A stretch of DNA of 64,000 nt, from positions 5,759,246 through 5,823,245 of the forward strand of contig CM055098.1 of NCBI GenBank assembly GCA_029204225.1, read 5' to 3'. Positions within the stretch are counted from its first letter, which is position 1, and each line of letters starts with the position of its first letter. Under the pieces are notes generated by a model. It saw only the letters and a list, made by a program, of their open reading frames with translations. It had not been told where the DNA came from and did no database searches. This document shows, piece after piece, positions 11,701 to 25,882 of this stretch. Source of the DNA: Diphasiastrum complanatum. Its lineage: Eukaryota; Streptophyta; Lycopodiopsida; Lycopodiales; Lycopodiaceae. A program made the position numbers and the translations under genes.

Positions 11701-14700
11701 GCGTCCGCGTCCAGCGTCCGGACCCGGACGCGTCCGACCCCCAGACACAGGGTCGGATGCGTCCAATTTTTTTTTTTAATTTTTTTTTTAAAAAAAAAAC
11801 AAATGTCTCCGGGGATCCGGACGCCCATTTTTTTTAATTTTTTTTAAGAAAAATTTAAAAAATTTATTAAAAAAAAAAAACCGGACGCATCTGGACGCGG
11901 ACGCACCCTTGGCGCGTTCGCGCATTCGCGTCCGGGTCCCGCTTCCTTAGCTTTGGATGCATATAACTAGATTACAACTTTTGCTACATACTTTATGACA
12001 CTCATGGTCGTTGTCTTTCCTCAAGTATATAGTCAAACTATAAAAAATAATCACTTTTTGCTAACACCACCACACTTGTGGCACCTTCCTAGCTTGTAAA
12101 TGCCTGGTCATGCATGAAAGCAACACAATACTTAAAGTTGTATGACATATATAAAGATCAAACTCATTTGCCAACACCAACTTTGGTGGCCTTCAATAAA
12201 CTTTTCTCCTTTATCAACCTTCATAACATAGTATCTTTCAAGGTTGTGGGTAGATGTATTTTGATCTTGTACAAGCTATAAACTTATACCAGCACTTATG
12301 ATGCAAATCTAAAAAGGAAATTTTTCATTGAGAAACAAATAATGAGATCATTTGCACGCGTGCCTCTTCCTGGCCAGTATGTATAGTAGATGGCACCTTA
12401 TTAGGTTATTAATGAACACATGAATACAATTTAATTTTGGTGTTAGAATTGACAGTACAAGTGCCATAAAATCATTGAGTTTGTGGAAATCTTACTATGA
12501 AGAGATTTTAGCGAATTCCCATGCAATCGAGAACAATTGCGCAAGTTAAGGCATCGCAAGCCTACAAGTTCTGCCAACCACAAAGAACGCACTCGCAAAA
12601 ATTTCAACGTGTTTGATCTCAACTTCACAAAAGGTAAAACACTGATATCAATTTATGAGACAAATATGATATCGCGCACAACTTAGAAAAAAAGGGTAAA
12701 ACAACTATTTCAATATATGTAATATATTGGCCATATGCTTTCAAAGGAAATCGTGTTCCTGTTAATAGATTTCAAGGTGTAAATCCTTCTAGCATTTCTT
12801 AGGAATCAATCACATTGTTGAAAGAAAAAAAAAATAGTTAAAATACCACTATAAAGTATAAACCATAGATCCAGCGGTACCAGGATCCGCGGATCCCGGT
12901 ACCGCGGATCCATACTAATCCGCGGTACCACAATACATATTATTTTTTAATATTTAATATATTACTATTTTTTTTTTAACCTAAGTCCCCATTATCTTAC
13001 CCAATGGTAAGGAGAAGTACATTCGTAATGTACTTTATGTTCCAAAAACAAAAAAGAATCTCATTTCGGTCTCTACAATTATGAACCAAGGATTGGTTGT
13101 GGAATTCAAAGAAGACAAATGTCTTATCAAAGACCCAAAAGAGATCTTTTATGATCATTGCTTCGAGAACATTACGTGGTGGATTGTTCCTTATGGATAC
13201 CTATGAGTGAAGAGCTTCATCATCTTTTTGTCTTGTTGCATCAAGTTTACATTCTTTGGAGTTGGCTGAATTATGGCATGCTAGGTTTGGACATCTCAAC
13301 TTTGCTAGCTTGAAGATGTTGAAGGGATTCAATATGGTTGAAAACATTCCTAATATTGAGCATCCCAAAGGACATGTATGCGAAGGATGCATACTTGGAA
13401 AATTTCAAAGGCAAGCTTTTCCAATTGATGGAACTATTAGAGTTGATGGCAAATTTGATTTGGTTCATAGTGATGTATGTGGTCCAATGAGGACCGAATC
13501 CATTGGAAGGTGTAAGTACTTTGTTACTTTTATTGATGACCTTTCAAGATTTACATGGATTAATCCTATGAAGGCAAAATCTGAAGTTTTTCAACGCTTT
13601 AAGGATTTTCTAGCAATGATAGAAAACCAGTTTGGGCACTCTTTGAAAATCTTACGTACCGACCGAGGAGGGGAACATATAAAGAATACGTTCGGTACTT
13701 ATCTTCAAAGCAAAGGTATCCATCATCAAATGACAACCCCTTACACACCTCAACAAAATGGTGTTGCCGAAAGAAAGAATCGCACTATTATGGAGATGGC
13801 TCGATGCATGCTCAAGGCAAAGGGCCTACCTCACAAGTTTTGGGCTGAAGCGGTTATAACGGCGACTTACATTAGTAATCGGTGTCCTACTAAAGCCTTG
13901 AAGGTATTAACTCCTTATGAAGTTTGGTATGGTAAGAAGCCTACTATTTCTCACTTACGCATCTTTGGTTGCACGGCTTATGCTTTCATTCCCGATAAGC
14001 TAAGAACCAAGCTTGATGATAAAGGAGTTAAATGCATATTTGTTGCTATAGTAGTGAAAGCAAGGGCTATAAATTGTTTAATATGAATACTAATAAAATC
14101 GTAGTGAGTCGTGATGTTCTTTTTGATGAAAAGACCTCCTATGATGCTGTGCCCACTCATGCCATGAAAGGGGACTTCCCCCATGATGCATATGTTGAAA
14201 TATTTCCAGATTTGGTTTTGCCATCTAATCATAAAGAGAAGGGACTGCCATCAACTTCTAGTGGACAGCCCACTACTCCTTCAATTTTGCAACCCATAAT
14301 TCATCAAGACGAACCTATTTATGGTGAAGAGCAGCCTGTTGAAGACATTGGACAGCAAGGTCCAAGTTTGGAAGACATTGGACAGCAAGGTCCAAGTTCG
14401 GAACACTTTGGACAGCGAAGTGTTGACAAAGGTAAGGCTGTTGGACAGCCCAAACCAGTCCCTAAATGGTTGTTGCAGACTTTGCAGGACAGCAAAGTGG
14501 ATCATTTCTATGAAGGGAAGACTCGTGCCTCTACTAAATCAGTAGAATTTGCTGATTTTTCTGATTTTGCTCTAACTTCTATTGAGGATGGTGCAGTAGA
14601 ACCTGTTTTTTATGAGCAGGCCAGAGGAGTAAAATGTTGGGAGGATGCGATGCAAGAGGAGTATAACTCACTCATGAAGAACCACACTTGGGTTCTTGTT

Positions 14701-17700
14701 GATCTTTCACTTGGGGCTGGAATCTTCATTTCTCAACAACGATACATTGAGCAGATGTTGAAGCAATCTTCTTTTTTCAAGTCACCGCAAGTTGATGCAT
14801 GCGATGGATGCATCAGTGAAAAGTTTCATGCGAAACCTTTTCAATTTGATGTTTTAGCAAAGGCTGAAAAATTCAAGCACTCTTTGGAACCCTTTTGTAC
14901 TAATCGAGGAGGGAGTCAACATGTGTCAATTAGTACTTTTGCTCAAAGTGTTAAGAGCGAGCATTTGTTTGGAGAGAATTTTTCATTACTTGAAGAATCT
15001 TCTATGTCATCCCATGCCTCTTCGAGGGACAGCTTTGATGACACCATCGTTGATGCATCTCTTGATAGTTTGCCAAATTTTTATGAAGAAGACGTTGGAC
15101 AGCAGGTTCAGTCTCTTCTTTTGGTCATTTACAGCCCATTTTACATCATGAACAGTCCATTATGCTTCAGGAATAGTCTGCGGAAGATTATGGACAACAT
15201 GGTCCATGCTGGGAACACTTTCGGCAACAAAGTGTTGAACAGCCCATAACAGTTCCTTGTCGGCTATTGGAGACTTTGCAGGACAACAAAGAAATGTCTT
15301 ACTACGAAGGGAAGGCACATGCCTCTTTAAAATCAATACCTCTTGCTGATTTTTTTGGTTCTACACTTACTCTTCATCATGATGCTGGTACATTGCCTAT
15401 TCTATGTGAGCAAGTCATTGATGGTAAGGTTCGGGAGGATGTGATGTCAAAAGAGTTTGGTACTCTTTTTTATTGTCCTTATGATAAGAAGTATTTTCGA
15501 ATAATGTGGGAGCCTACGATGGATTACAGGTCCATGTTTCGACTTATTGCCGAGTTTATGTTGGTTCCCTACTTCGGATGGAGCACGCAAATCCTCACCC
15601 TTCGACTTGATGCTTCATTATTACGCATTCTTTTCCTTTTATATTTTGGACATGATTGGGGATGAGATTTCGACTACTTCGGTGCGAAGTTTATTTGGCG
15701 ACATGAAGTTCGGACAGCAAGTTGCATTTTTCTCTTTCAAGAAGTTACTTCATGTTATGTTATGCATTTCCATTTAAGGAGGGTGTTGGAATGTAAATGG
15801 AATTGCTTACATTACCATAGGTTACTTTGACCCAAAAGGTCGAGAGTTGTGTAACCATGGTCATTTATTATATTAGGCCTACTAAACTTAGAGTTAGCTA
15901 AGTTAGTATAAAATTAACTTGGTAGGGACTCATGGGTCCACTAGGCCTAATTGTGACATTAAGTACCCCAACTTGACATATTGGAGGTACCTTATTCTTT
16001 CTATGTAACTTATAGAAAGTTGGATAGTCAATAGTCAAGTAGCTGAAAAGCCAATAGTCAAGTAGATAGCCAATAGTCATGAAGTTAGATAGTCATCTTG
16101 GACTATATATATGTGTGCATCCCATTTGTATGAGACACTTTTGTAAGCAATACTGACTATTCTCCTTGGCTGTCCACGAGTTTCTACAAGAGGGTTTCTA
16201 GCCATCTCTTTTTTTTTTTGAGAATGTCGTGTGATTGAATAGTTAAGATTCTGGACCCTTAGGCTTCTATTTCTTACACAAACTAGAAAATTAGTGGATT
16301 TGGAAGGCCAAACAAGGTTGAAATTATCCCCATCAAGAGGCCACCCAAAACAGTCCACTTTAGCAAGTAATTTGTGGCCAATTAATTGTTAAATTTCATC
16401 TTGAAATCATTTGTAATGTGGAACCATTCTGCAGTTTTACTTGCATGATCGAGACAATATCGAAGGTATCGAGACCGTCAACAAAAATATACGTATTGTC
16501 GAGACAATTTAAAATTCGAGGGATTATTGAACAAAATTCAAATCGACCAAAAGTCGATAGACTATCGAGGGTTCCCAATTCGATTAAAAACACATTGAAT
16601 AGTTGAGCCTTATGTAGGAAAGCAAGAGTCAAGTTACCAAGATCTAGTTATCAATCAATCTCCACAATAAACAAGAGAGAAGAGGCTGGGCGCCACAGTG
16701 AGCATCTAAGTACTCTACTGGATGTGGCCAAATGCCACCAAACCCTAAGGTTAACCACTTACTAAATGTAGGGCAACCCCAAAAGTCAAGATAAGGCCCC
16801 TAAACAAAATTAGACCCCTAAGGACCCATGAGTCAGTACATGACCAAAATTGGGTCCAAATGAACTTAAGACAAACTTAAGATGGCCTAAATAACTAAAT
16901 ACCCATGGTTACACAAATCTCGACCTTTTGGATCAAAGTAACCTATGGATTAACTTTAGCATAGTCATTTATTTCTAACACCATCCTTAATGACAATGCA
17001 AAAACTGAAATCTTCACTATTTAACAAAACTAACACGTGGTATCAAATTTAAAGCTTTGCATAAAGCTTCAAATCTGACTCTAGGCAACGCCTTAGTGAA
17101 GAGGTCCGCAATATTATCCTCCGTAGGACCATATTCAAGTAAAATGTCGCCATCATGAAGTCTCTCCCGAACAAAGTGATAATGGATCCCGATGTGCTTC
17201 GTCCTCGCATGAAAAACAGGATTCCGTGCAATGGCAATAGCACTTTGACTATCACTCAAGATAAGAGTGGCTGAGGGCTCGCCAAACTTCATGTCAACAA
17301 GTATTCTTCTCAGCCATAAACACTCTGTTGTGGCTGAAAATATCGCTCTATATTCTGCCTCACTAGAAGAAGTAGCAACAGTGGGTTGCTTTTTACTTGA
17401 CCAAGAAATTGCAAAATTTTCATAGAAAAAGCAATGTCCACTTGTAGAGCGTCTAGTGTCTTGATCTCCACCCCAATCCGAGTCGCTAAAACCAACCAAA
17501 CATGCATCATCACAAGCAGAAAAAACCAGTCCATGACTTCTTGTTCCTTGAAAATATTGAAAGATCCTCTTCGATGCTTTCCAATGTGATGTCATCGGGG
17601 CATGCATGAATTGACTCATGAGTGAGACACTATAAGAAATGTCCGGTCTTGAATTACATAGGTAAATGAGACAGCCAATAGCTTGACAATATAAAGTAGT

Positions 17701-20700
17701 GTTAAATGATTTATCATCACCTTGACTACTTAATTTCAGACCTGTCTCCATAGGTGTAGCAACCGGCTTGCAATCTTCCATCTTGAACCGCTTCAAAATC
17801 TGCCCAATGTAGCGTTCTTGAGAGATGAAAATTCTAACCCCTTCTTGCACAAATTCAAGACCAAGATAAAAGTGCAATAGGCCTAAATCTGAGGTTTCAA
17901 AAACCATACCAAGATCAAGTATTACGGCATCAATCTGCTGCTCATTACTTCCCGTAATAATACTATCATCAACATAAAGCAAAATAATGATGATATAATC
18001 GGAAGTATGCTTGACATAAAGAGTAGATTCGCTAGGACTATTAGTAAACCCTCGATCACAAAAGTAGGCATGTATCTTTTGATACCACATCCTCGGAGCT
18101 TGCTTCAGTCCAAGGAGTGCCTTCTTAGGAAGACAAAATTTATCTTCTTGGCCTTCAACCAAAAAACCAGCAAGTTGTTGAAGGTACACTTCCTCGTTGT
18201 TGATGCCTATCACTCAAGATAGCTCAAATTTGATACTTAATAAGCAATTTTGGTCCTTCACACTCAACATAGTTCATCAATTGATTGCACTTGACCAATC
18301 TCAAATTTAAGACATTCTGATTGCCCAAGTTCGACCTCTTTATTGATGGAATTGACCAGTATCACATCCCTTGTTGATGGAGTTGGCCCCTATCAAATGA
18401 GATAACTCAAATTTGATGTCCATCATCAGAGATAGGTCAATTTTTTATCTTATCAAATGATATTTTCCATTGAGTGATCGAATTAGAGGAATGTCAATTT
18501 TAGGACATCCAGATAGCTCAAATTTGATGGCTCTCGCTCAAGATAGCTTTGACTTTCACGCCTATGCTATGATTTTTCTCCTTATCACTCGACATAGTTG
18601 ATAAAGTTATGGCATGCATATTGTTTGAGTTTGATCCCTCGTGGATGGAATTGGCCACTATCACTCAATATAGCTCAAATTTGAGATTGTCCATTGAGTG
18701 ATCAAATTAGAGGAATCACGAGTTTAGGACATTAAAGTAACTTGAATTTGATGCTTGTATGTTGAGGAATGTTGTCTTTATGTTAAGTTGCCGCAAACGC
18801 CTAGGAGAAAAAGTCTCCTCATAATCAATCCCCTTTTGCTGAGCATAGCCTTTGGCAACAAGCCTTGCCTTGTACCTTTCAATGGTACCATCTACCTTAT
18901 ACTTGATTTTGTATACCCATTTAGAACCAATTGCCTTCTTCCCATGAGGAAGATCAACAAGAACCCAAATCTGGTTCTTCATAAGTGAGTCATACTCATC
19001 TTGCATCGCATCCTCCCAACATTTTACTCCCTTGGCCTGCTCATAGAAAACAGGTTCTTCTGCAGCATCTCCATGAGATGTAAGAGCAAAATCTGAAAAA
19101 TCAACATAGTCCACTGATTTTGTAGAGGCACGTGTCTTTCCATCATAAATGAACTTACTTTGTTGTCCCGCAAAGTCGACAACAGCCACCGTGAGACTGT
19201 TTTGGGCTGTCCAACAGCCATGTCTCTTCTTACAATTTGTTGTCCAAGATCCTCCGACACCGCACTTGGTTGTCCAAGATCTTCCAAAACTGGTCCTTGC
19301 TGTCCAACAGTTCCTGTAGGCTGATTTTGAGCAACAACGGGCGGTTCTTGATGAACATTAGGCTCTAAACTTGATGAGGTGTTGGGCAGGTCGAAACTGG
19401 TTGATTGCTGCCCCTTATCTGCAGCAATAGAAGATGGTACCAAATCTGGAAAAATTTCAACATTCACACTATGTGGGCTGTCCCCCTTCAAGATATGAGT
19501 TGGGGCCACATCCAATGAATTCTTTTCATCAAAATGCACATCACGACTAACAATAATCTTGTTAGTGCTCAAATTGAACAGCCTATAGCCTTTGCTTTCA
19601 CTACTATAGCCAACAAAAATGCATTTAACTCCTTTATCCTCAAGCTTTGTACGAAGTTTATTTGGAACAAAAGCATAAGCCGTACAACCAAAAATGCGAA
19701 AGTGAGAGATTGTAGGCTTTTTTCCATACCAAACTTCATAAGGAGTTAATACTTTCAATGCTTTAGCAGGACAACGATTGCTTATGTATGCTACCGTTAT
19801 AACCGCTTCAGCCCAAAACTTGTGAGGCAGCCCCTTTGCTTTGAGCATGCAACGGGCCATCTCCATAAGTGTGCGATTCTTTTGCTCGGCAACACCATTT
19901 TGTTGAGGCGTATAGGGAGTTGTCATTTGATGTAGAATTCCCTTTTCTCGAAGAAATGCACCGAACGTATTCTTAAAGGATTCCCCTCCTCGATCGGTGC
20001 GTAGGGTCTTCAAAGAATGCCCAAACTGACTTTCCACCATTGCTAGAAAATCTTTGAAATGTTGAAAAACTTCCGATTTAGCCTTCATAGGATAGATCCA
20101 TGTAAAACGGGAAAAGTCATCAATAAAAGTCACAAAATAAATGCACTTTCCAATGGATTCGGTCCTCATTGGACCACAAACATCACTATGAACCAAATCA
20201 AATTTATCAAGAACCCTTATAGTTCCATCAATTGGAAAAGGTTTTCTTTGAAACTTTCCAAGTATGCACCCCATGCCCTTCCGGCTGCAATAGTAAGAAT
20301 GTCTTCTACCATACTAAATGTCCTCAGCTTCTTCAAACTTGCAAAGTTGAGATGCCCAAACCTTGCGTGCCACAATTCAGCCAACATTAATGATTGTGAT
20401 GTAGAAGCAACAAGACATGTAGAGGGAATTCGTCGCTCATAGGCATCCATAATGAATAAGCCAGCATGCATTGTTCCCGAAACAATAATCAAGAGTGATC
20501 TTTTAGGATCCTTGACAAGACACTTATCTTCTTTGAACTCAACAACTAGTCCTTGCTTCAACATAGTTGAAATCGAAAGAAAATTCTTCTTGATTCCCAG
20601 AACATAAAGCACATTCTTAATGTACTTTTCTTCACCATTAGGCAAAATGATGGCTACAATTCCAATTCCATGAATAGAATAAGATGCATCATCCGCACAT

Positions 20701-22627
20701 TGTACCTTACTTCCATTTTGCACTTTCACTAATTTAGTGAATGCTTCTTTACGAGAAGTCATATGACGAGTAGCACCACTATCAATCACCCATTCAATAG
20801 GCTGAAAATCAGCAACTTGCAAAACAGAATCTGAGTTCTTCACAGATGTAGTAGTACTAGTAGAAGCAATATTAGACACAAAAGCATAGTCTTGGTTGAA
20901 GAGATCACCACTAGCTTCAAGCTCTTGCTCCAAAGTAGCAAGTGAAGCACTAGTATCAATTCCTTTACTCTCCTCTTTCGCAAGCTTCTTCTTACAATCC
21001 TTGATGAAGTGCCCATACCTTTTTCAATAATAGAACTTCCCTTTCTTCTTTTGAGTGTTGACATTTTGACCTCCAACGGGCTTTTGCTCATCCTTGGAAG
21101 GAGGATTCCCCTTTCCTTTTGACTTGCCTTTGCCCTTGCCTTTCATGAAGAAAGCTTGATCTTGTTGAGTGTCACCCGCAAAGTTTTGCCTCGTTTGCTC
21201 CTCTTGAAGAAGCAGCCCAACAAGTTCATCAAAGGAGAGTTGTTGTCCCCTAAGAGAGATACTCAAAGATGAAACAAATAGAAGATAAGATAAGATGAAG
21301 GTAATGAGTTGAGAGTAATGGAAACAAATTGAGCATCCTCAATTATCTCATCAATATTGAGAAGCTCCTCACGAAGATCCTTGATCTTCGTCAAATGATT
21401 GGTCACTTGATCCCCTTCTTGCATCTTCAACAAAGAAAGCTGATTTCTAAGATACACCACTCTTGCTAGATTTTTGACTCTATACATAGTATAAAGTGGA
21501 TCCCACGCACTTTTAGATGTCTTACAAGACCTAATATGAGGTAAGATAGATCTTTTCATAGCAAGAGCAACCATAGAATGTGCTTGTGCATCCCTTCTAT
21601 CCCACTTCTTTTGTTCTTCCGAAAATGTAGAAGATGATGTTGATGATGATGATCCACGAGGTGTAGGAGGTGCCAAAGACGGAGGCCTTTCCTCATCACC
21701 ATTGACCAAATCCCACAGCCCTTTCGCTATGAGAAGATTCTTCATCATGTAACTCCACAAGGAGTAGTTTGTGCCATCCAACCGATCTTCACTAAACAAA
21801 GAACCGATAGCTTCCGATTCTTTAGCCATTACCTCCAACAAAATTTCAACTTGTAGTAGATAGGAAAGAGAACCTTTTCACAACCAAATCTACTCAAAAA
21901 TTTGCAACAAACAAAGAGCTGAAAGTAGGAGCACAAGATGTCTTTCAATTTGCAACCAAAGTGCCCAAAAGATAATGGATAGATGTCTTTCTACACAAAA
22001 AAACCAGCTTCTTGAAAATTAGGTTAGCTCTGATTGAAGCCTACACCGAAACCCAATTAGGAAGCCAAATAGTGTGATCAACACACACTCCAATAGGGCT
22101 GTTGAAAGCGCCCTACTACTTGCTGAGAATCTGCAAAATTCCAGCCACAAGTTGACCTAACCTTGAATAGGGTTTGCTGAATTTTGGGCGCCCTCCTACA
22201 CAAATGCAAACCTGAAAACAAAAAACAGTAAGATAAGGAGACACCACAACCAAAAATCAGTAGCAGATTTTTGGGCGCCCTCCTCCAAACAAAACTTGCT
22301 GAAAACTGGTTGCATAAAAATCAGATTTGAGATTCCAATTTTTGGGTGCCAAAAATTGCTCCTCCAAGATCTCTGATGGCCGCCCTCCTTCAACCTGAAA
22401 AGAGACAAAAAAGCTGATCCAAACTCCACTTGAAAAGATCAGCAAGATGCTGAAATTTCACAACAAAAAGCAGAGAAGCTCCTCTTCTGGTAGGGCGCCA
22501 ACAAACAAGCTTGTTGCAAATCCGGTAGCTCTGATACCATGTAGGAAAGCAAGAGTCAAGTCACCAAGATCTCGTTATCAATCAATCTCCACAGAAAACA
22601 AGAGAGAAGAGGCTGGGCGCCCAACTC

Positions 22628-22679
<52 letters not shown>

Positions 22680-25600
22680 CAACAACAAGAGCAATGGAGA
22701 GCAATGCTTAGCCAAACTGTAAAAATGGAATACACAATGAGCATCTAAGTACTCTACCTGGATGTGGCCAAATGCCACCAAACCCTAAGGTCAACCACTT
22801 ACTAAATGTAGGGCACCCCCAAAAGTCAAGATAGGGCCCCTAAACAAAATTAGACCCCTAAGGACCCACGAGTCAGTACATGACCAAAATTGGGTCCAAC
22901 TGAACTTAAGACAAACTTAAGATGGCCTAAATAACTAAATACCCATGGTTACACAAATCTCAACCTTTTGGGTCAAAGTAACCTATGGATTAACTTTAGC
23001 ATAGTCATTTATTTCTAACACCTTAACCACTACATTTCGGGTCCAATCTCGTAGCCCATCCTAGATCATAATAAGCGGAAATAATAGAATCGGTAGAACA
23101 AGATATAAATAGTGAAAGTAGTCTGTATTGAAGTTGATGAATTGCAGATGCTTGATGCTTTCGCTATCTACTCTGATTGCACTATGATAATAGTGCATCT
23201 TATTTTGCTATAAATTTCACTCTTACATAAGACTGTAATCCTTCTTCAAGTGTGGATGCCCATCCTAGTAGGATCTCCTCCAACAATTTTCTCTCCAAAG
23301 TGATGATTGCACCTATTTGATCTATTGAGGAAGGCCACTCCTTTCTCCAAGATTGATCTTGCATCCTAACACCATCATTTTGTAATTCGTCAGTCTATAT
23401 GAGTTACTTATGTTGCTTTTTGGAGTTTGAAATGAACATGCAAATTTGAAAATGTCAAAAATAACATCTGCAAATCCTTACTCAATAAATTTGTGCTTGT
23501 TCAATAATCATATCACTTTTCAACTCCGCTTTTAGAACCGACTATGCTAAGTGTTCCAAATGTTACTATGCAATTTCACGACAGAGTTTCTAGGTTTTCC
23601 TATTACTAATGGCATGGTCTAGCTTGATCCCTCCAAGGTCCAATCCATTGTGGCATGGGCTACTCCTTCGCATCCATAGGATGTTTGCATGTTCCTTGGT
23701 TCATCACCCACCAATTTGCAGAAGTGCATTCTCATTTTGCCACAATTGCCTCCTCCCTTAGAGCGTTACTCTACAAAGGACTTGCTTTCAAATGGACTTC
23801 CAAGTGTCAAACCTCTTCTAACAAGACCTTAATATACCTACTAGTCTTCTATTCACCTTAAGAGATCCTTCGTTATTGAGAGCGATATTAGTTTTGTTGG
23901 AGTCAATGCCATCCTCTACCAAGATCAAGGGGTCGGTGCACGATTCCAAAAGCTCAATTCTTAGGAATACCTATGTTGTGTATATAAAAACTAACTGCTT
24001 GCAATTTGTCTATGAATCAAAACTTGGAGCCATTATCTCTTCCAGGTTCATTGACCTTCATACCAATCACCAATTGCTCAAATAATTATACACTCAAAAG
24101 GACATTAATAATAGATAAATTCAATTCCTTAAGTATTCCACTTTGATGTCAAGATCCGGCCAAAAAAATGTTGCCATTGATACCCTGGCTCAACTCTTTG
24201 ACACACTCACCCCCACTTCTCCTAACTAATTTCATACCCTCCCATAGGGATGATAGACGATTTGATGTGTACTAAATCGATGATAGAGGATTATTTGCAA
24301 CCATGTGGGTGTTGGGACCAGCATACGTGTTTAGTAGAGTACATTTTTACAATAGTTTAGTCAACAACAGCACAGGCATATCTCCTATTTCGTTGCCTCA
24401 AGGGTGCTTAGCATCTCTAAGTATTCCAAGTCCTATAGATAATGTTCCAATGGTCGTGCTTTCCTTTCTAACAGAGACTAGAGATATTAGCATGTGCACT
24501 CAACGACATTTGCAACATATACAACACCAATATGACATAGTTGCAAATAAGCGTAGACAATATATAGAGTATCACGGGCTGTTGTTGGTGCATATGAGGA
24601 ATATGCTCTATAGTTCCAGATGATCCTGAGCAGTTTGCGTACCTTCATTCAGGTGTTATTCAAAATCAAATTTAGCAAAGTTGCTGCTGACTTCAAATGC
24701 TGTTTCTCGTCAGTGGGATGGGTGTCCTATAGATGAGGCTACATGGGAGCCTGTCGATGTTTTTGCTCCGACACCACTTCTACAAGACCGGGCTCATGCA
24801 CTTGTAGCTGCTATGCAATTACCAGCATCACAAGATCCTCAGCCCTGGGGACTTCCTGCTTCAACATTATTATGATAATTTTTTATTGTGTATGCTCGTT
24901 GTTATGCCACAGTGAGGAAAATGTTTTTTTAGATCAGGGGCAAGTAAAGAACACATTGTACTCATTTATGTGACCCTGGTCCCTGAGACCCTTTCCCTGG
25001 TTGTTCGGATGTAATGCCCCACTTGTTTTTTAAGTGCTTTGTTTAGGGTTTCTAGAAGTAACTTGCAGGTACGCTTGTTGCTTCTACATTTGGGCCTAGT
25101 CTTGCCCAAATTGATAGTTCCTGAAAGCTTCCTTAAGAGTTCTCCATAGTTGTATCAATAGAATACTTGCTATTGTAGGTGACTCTATTGCAGTCCTTGT
25201 ATAGGATCCTCAGTATAAATCAATCAATCTAGCATCTCTCACTGTCTAGACAAAGTAGAAGCATGGCCTCAAGTGTAATCGATACCATGACATATGAACT
25301 ACGATAACTCTACACAGACATCCAATCAAAACGTTGTACAGAGTAGATGCAGCAACCTTTAATAGGCAAGACCCTGGTGTGGTCAAATCCTAAAATAATG
25401 TATGCCAAATGTGAGAGAAGGGAAACAGAAGATATATATATTGCTGAAGACCATTAAACGGTTTGCGCGTGTAAATTCATGTAAAATATCACAAACCTGG
25501 AAGAAAATCAAGGGATTGAAGCCAGCTGCATCCGCTCAAATCGAGTCTAACGAGATCTTTTGCAAAGCACAGGCTTGTTAATCCTTTATGATTCAACCCG

Positions 25601-25882
25601 GCAATGTCGCGGAGCCTTAGGCTGCGAGGATTCCAGAAAGCCTTACACAATATTTCCAGCTCCAATGGCTTACAGGAACGGCATCTCTTCTTGATATGTT
25701 GGTAGAGTGTTTGCCCTAGCTCCAAGGGAAGAAGGTGAAGATGAGCAGCAAAGAGGCTGAGATTTGTTGTTATGATATGTGTGCAGAGTTGAATTAAAGG
25801 AGGACATTGCCGCCGAAGAGGAAGAAATGTGGGTGCAGCTTCAGCGTCTGCATCTGTGCCATTGTCTATCTTCCTTTTGCGA

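Larger units (their letters stand above)
12990..16188 (+). mobile_element. Ty1/copia relic A, 5'-truncated, with 3' LTR
   Basis: The element begins abruptly inside the protease-to-integrase linker (LPNG, NVLYVP at about 12997) and ends with a purine tract AAGGAGGG and a 3' LTR at 15784. It lacks the 5' LTR, gag, protease and most of RT. Its proteins are close to those of the full-length copia B next door, which lies in the opposite orientation, so the two are related families in inverted order. Located in LRR intron 1. Confidence 0.82.
16613..23020 (-). mobile_element. Full-length Ty1/copia element B
   Basis: LTRs at 16613-16980 and 22540-23020 start TGTTAGAAAT and end CTTTCCTACA in minus sense. 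The 5-bp target duplication CCTTA flanks both sides (16608-16612 and 23021-23025). A perfect initiator-Met primer site follows the 5' LTR. The order gag, protease, integrase, RT, RNase H is that of Ty1/copia. The copy is dead: gag is frame-broken, a stop interrupts the zinc knuckle, and RT is cut by a deletion and a 549-bp insertion. It lies in LRR intron 1 opposite to copia A. Confidence 0.93.

Noticed and set aside
22447-22781. Frames with (RE)n or (SL)n stretches
   Set aside because: Produced by the (GA)n microsatellite in the copia B LTR.
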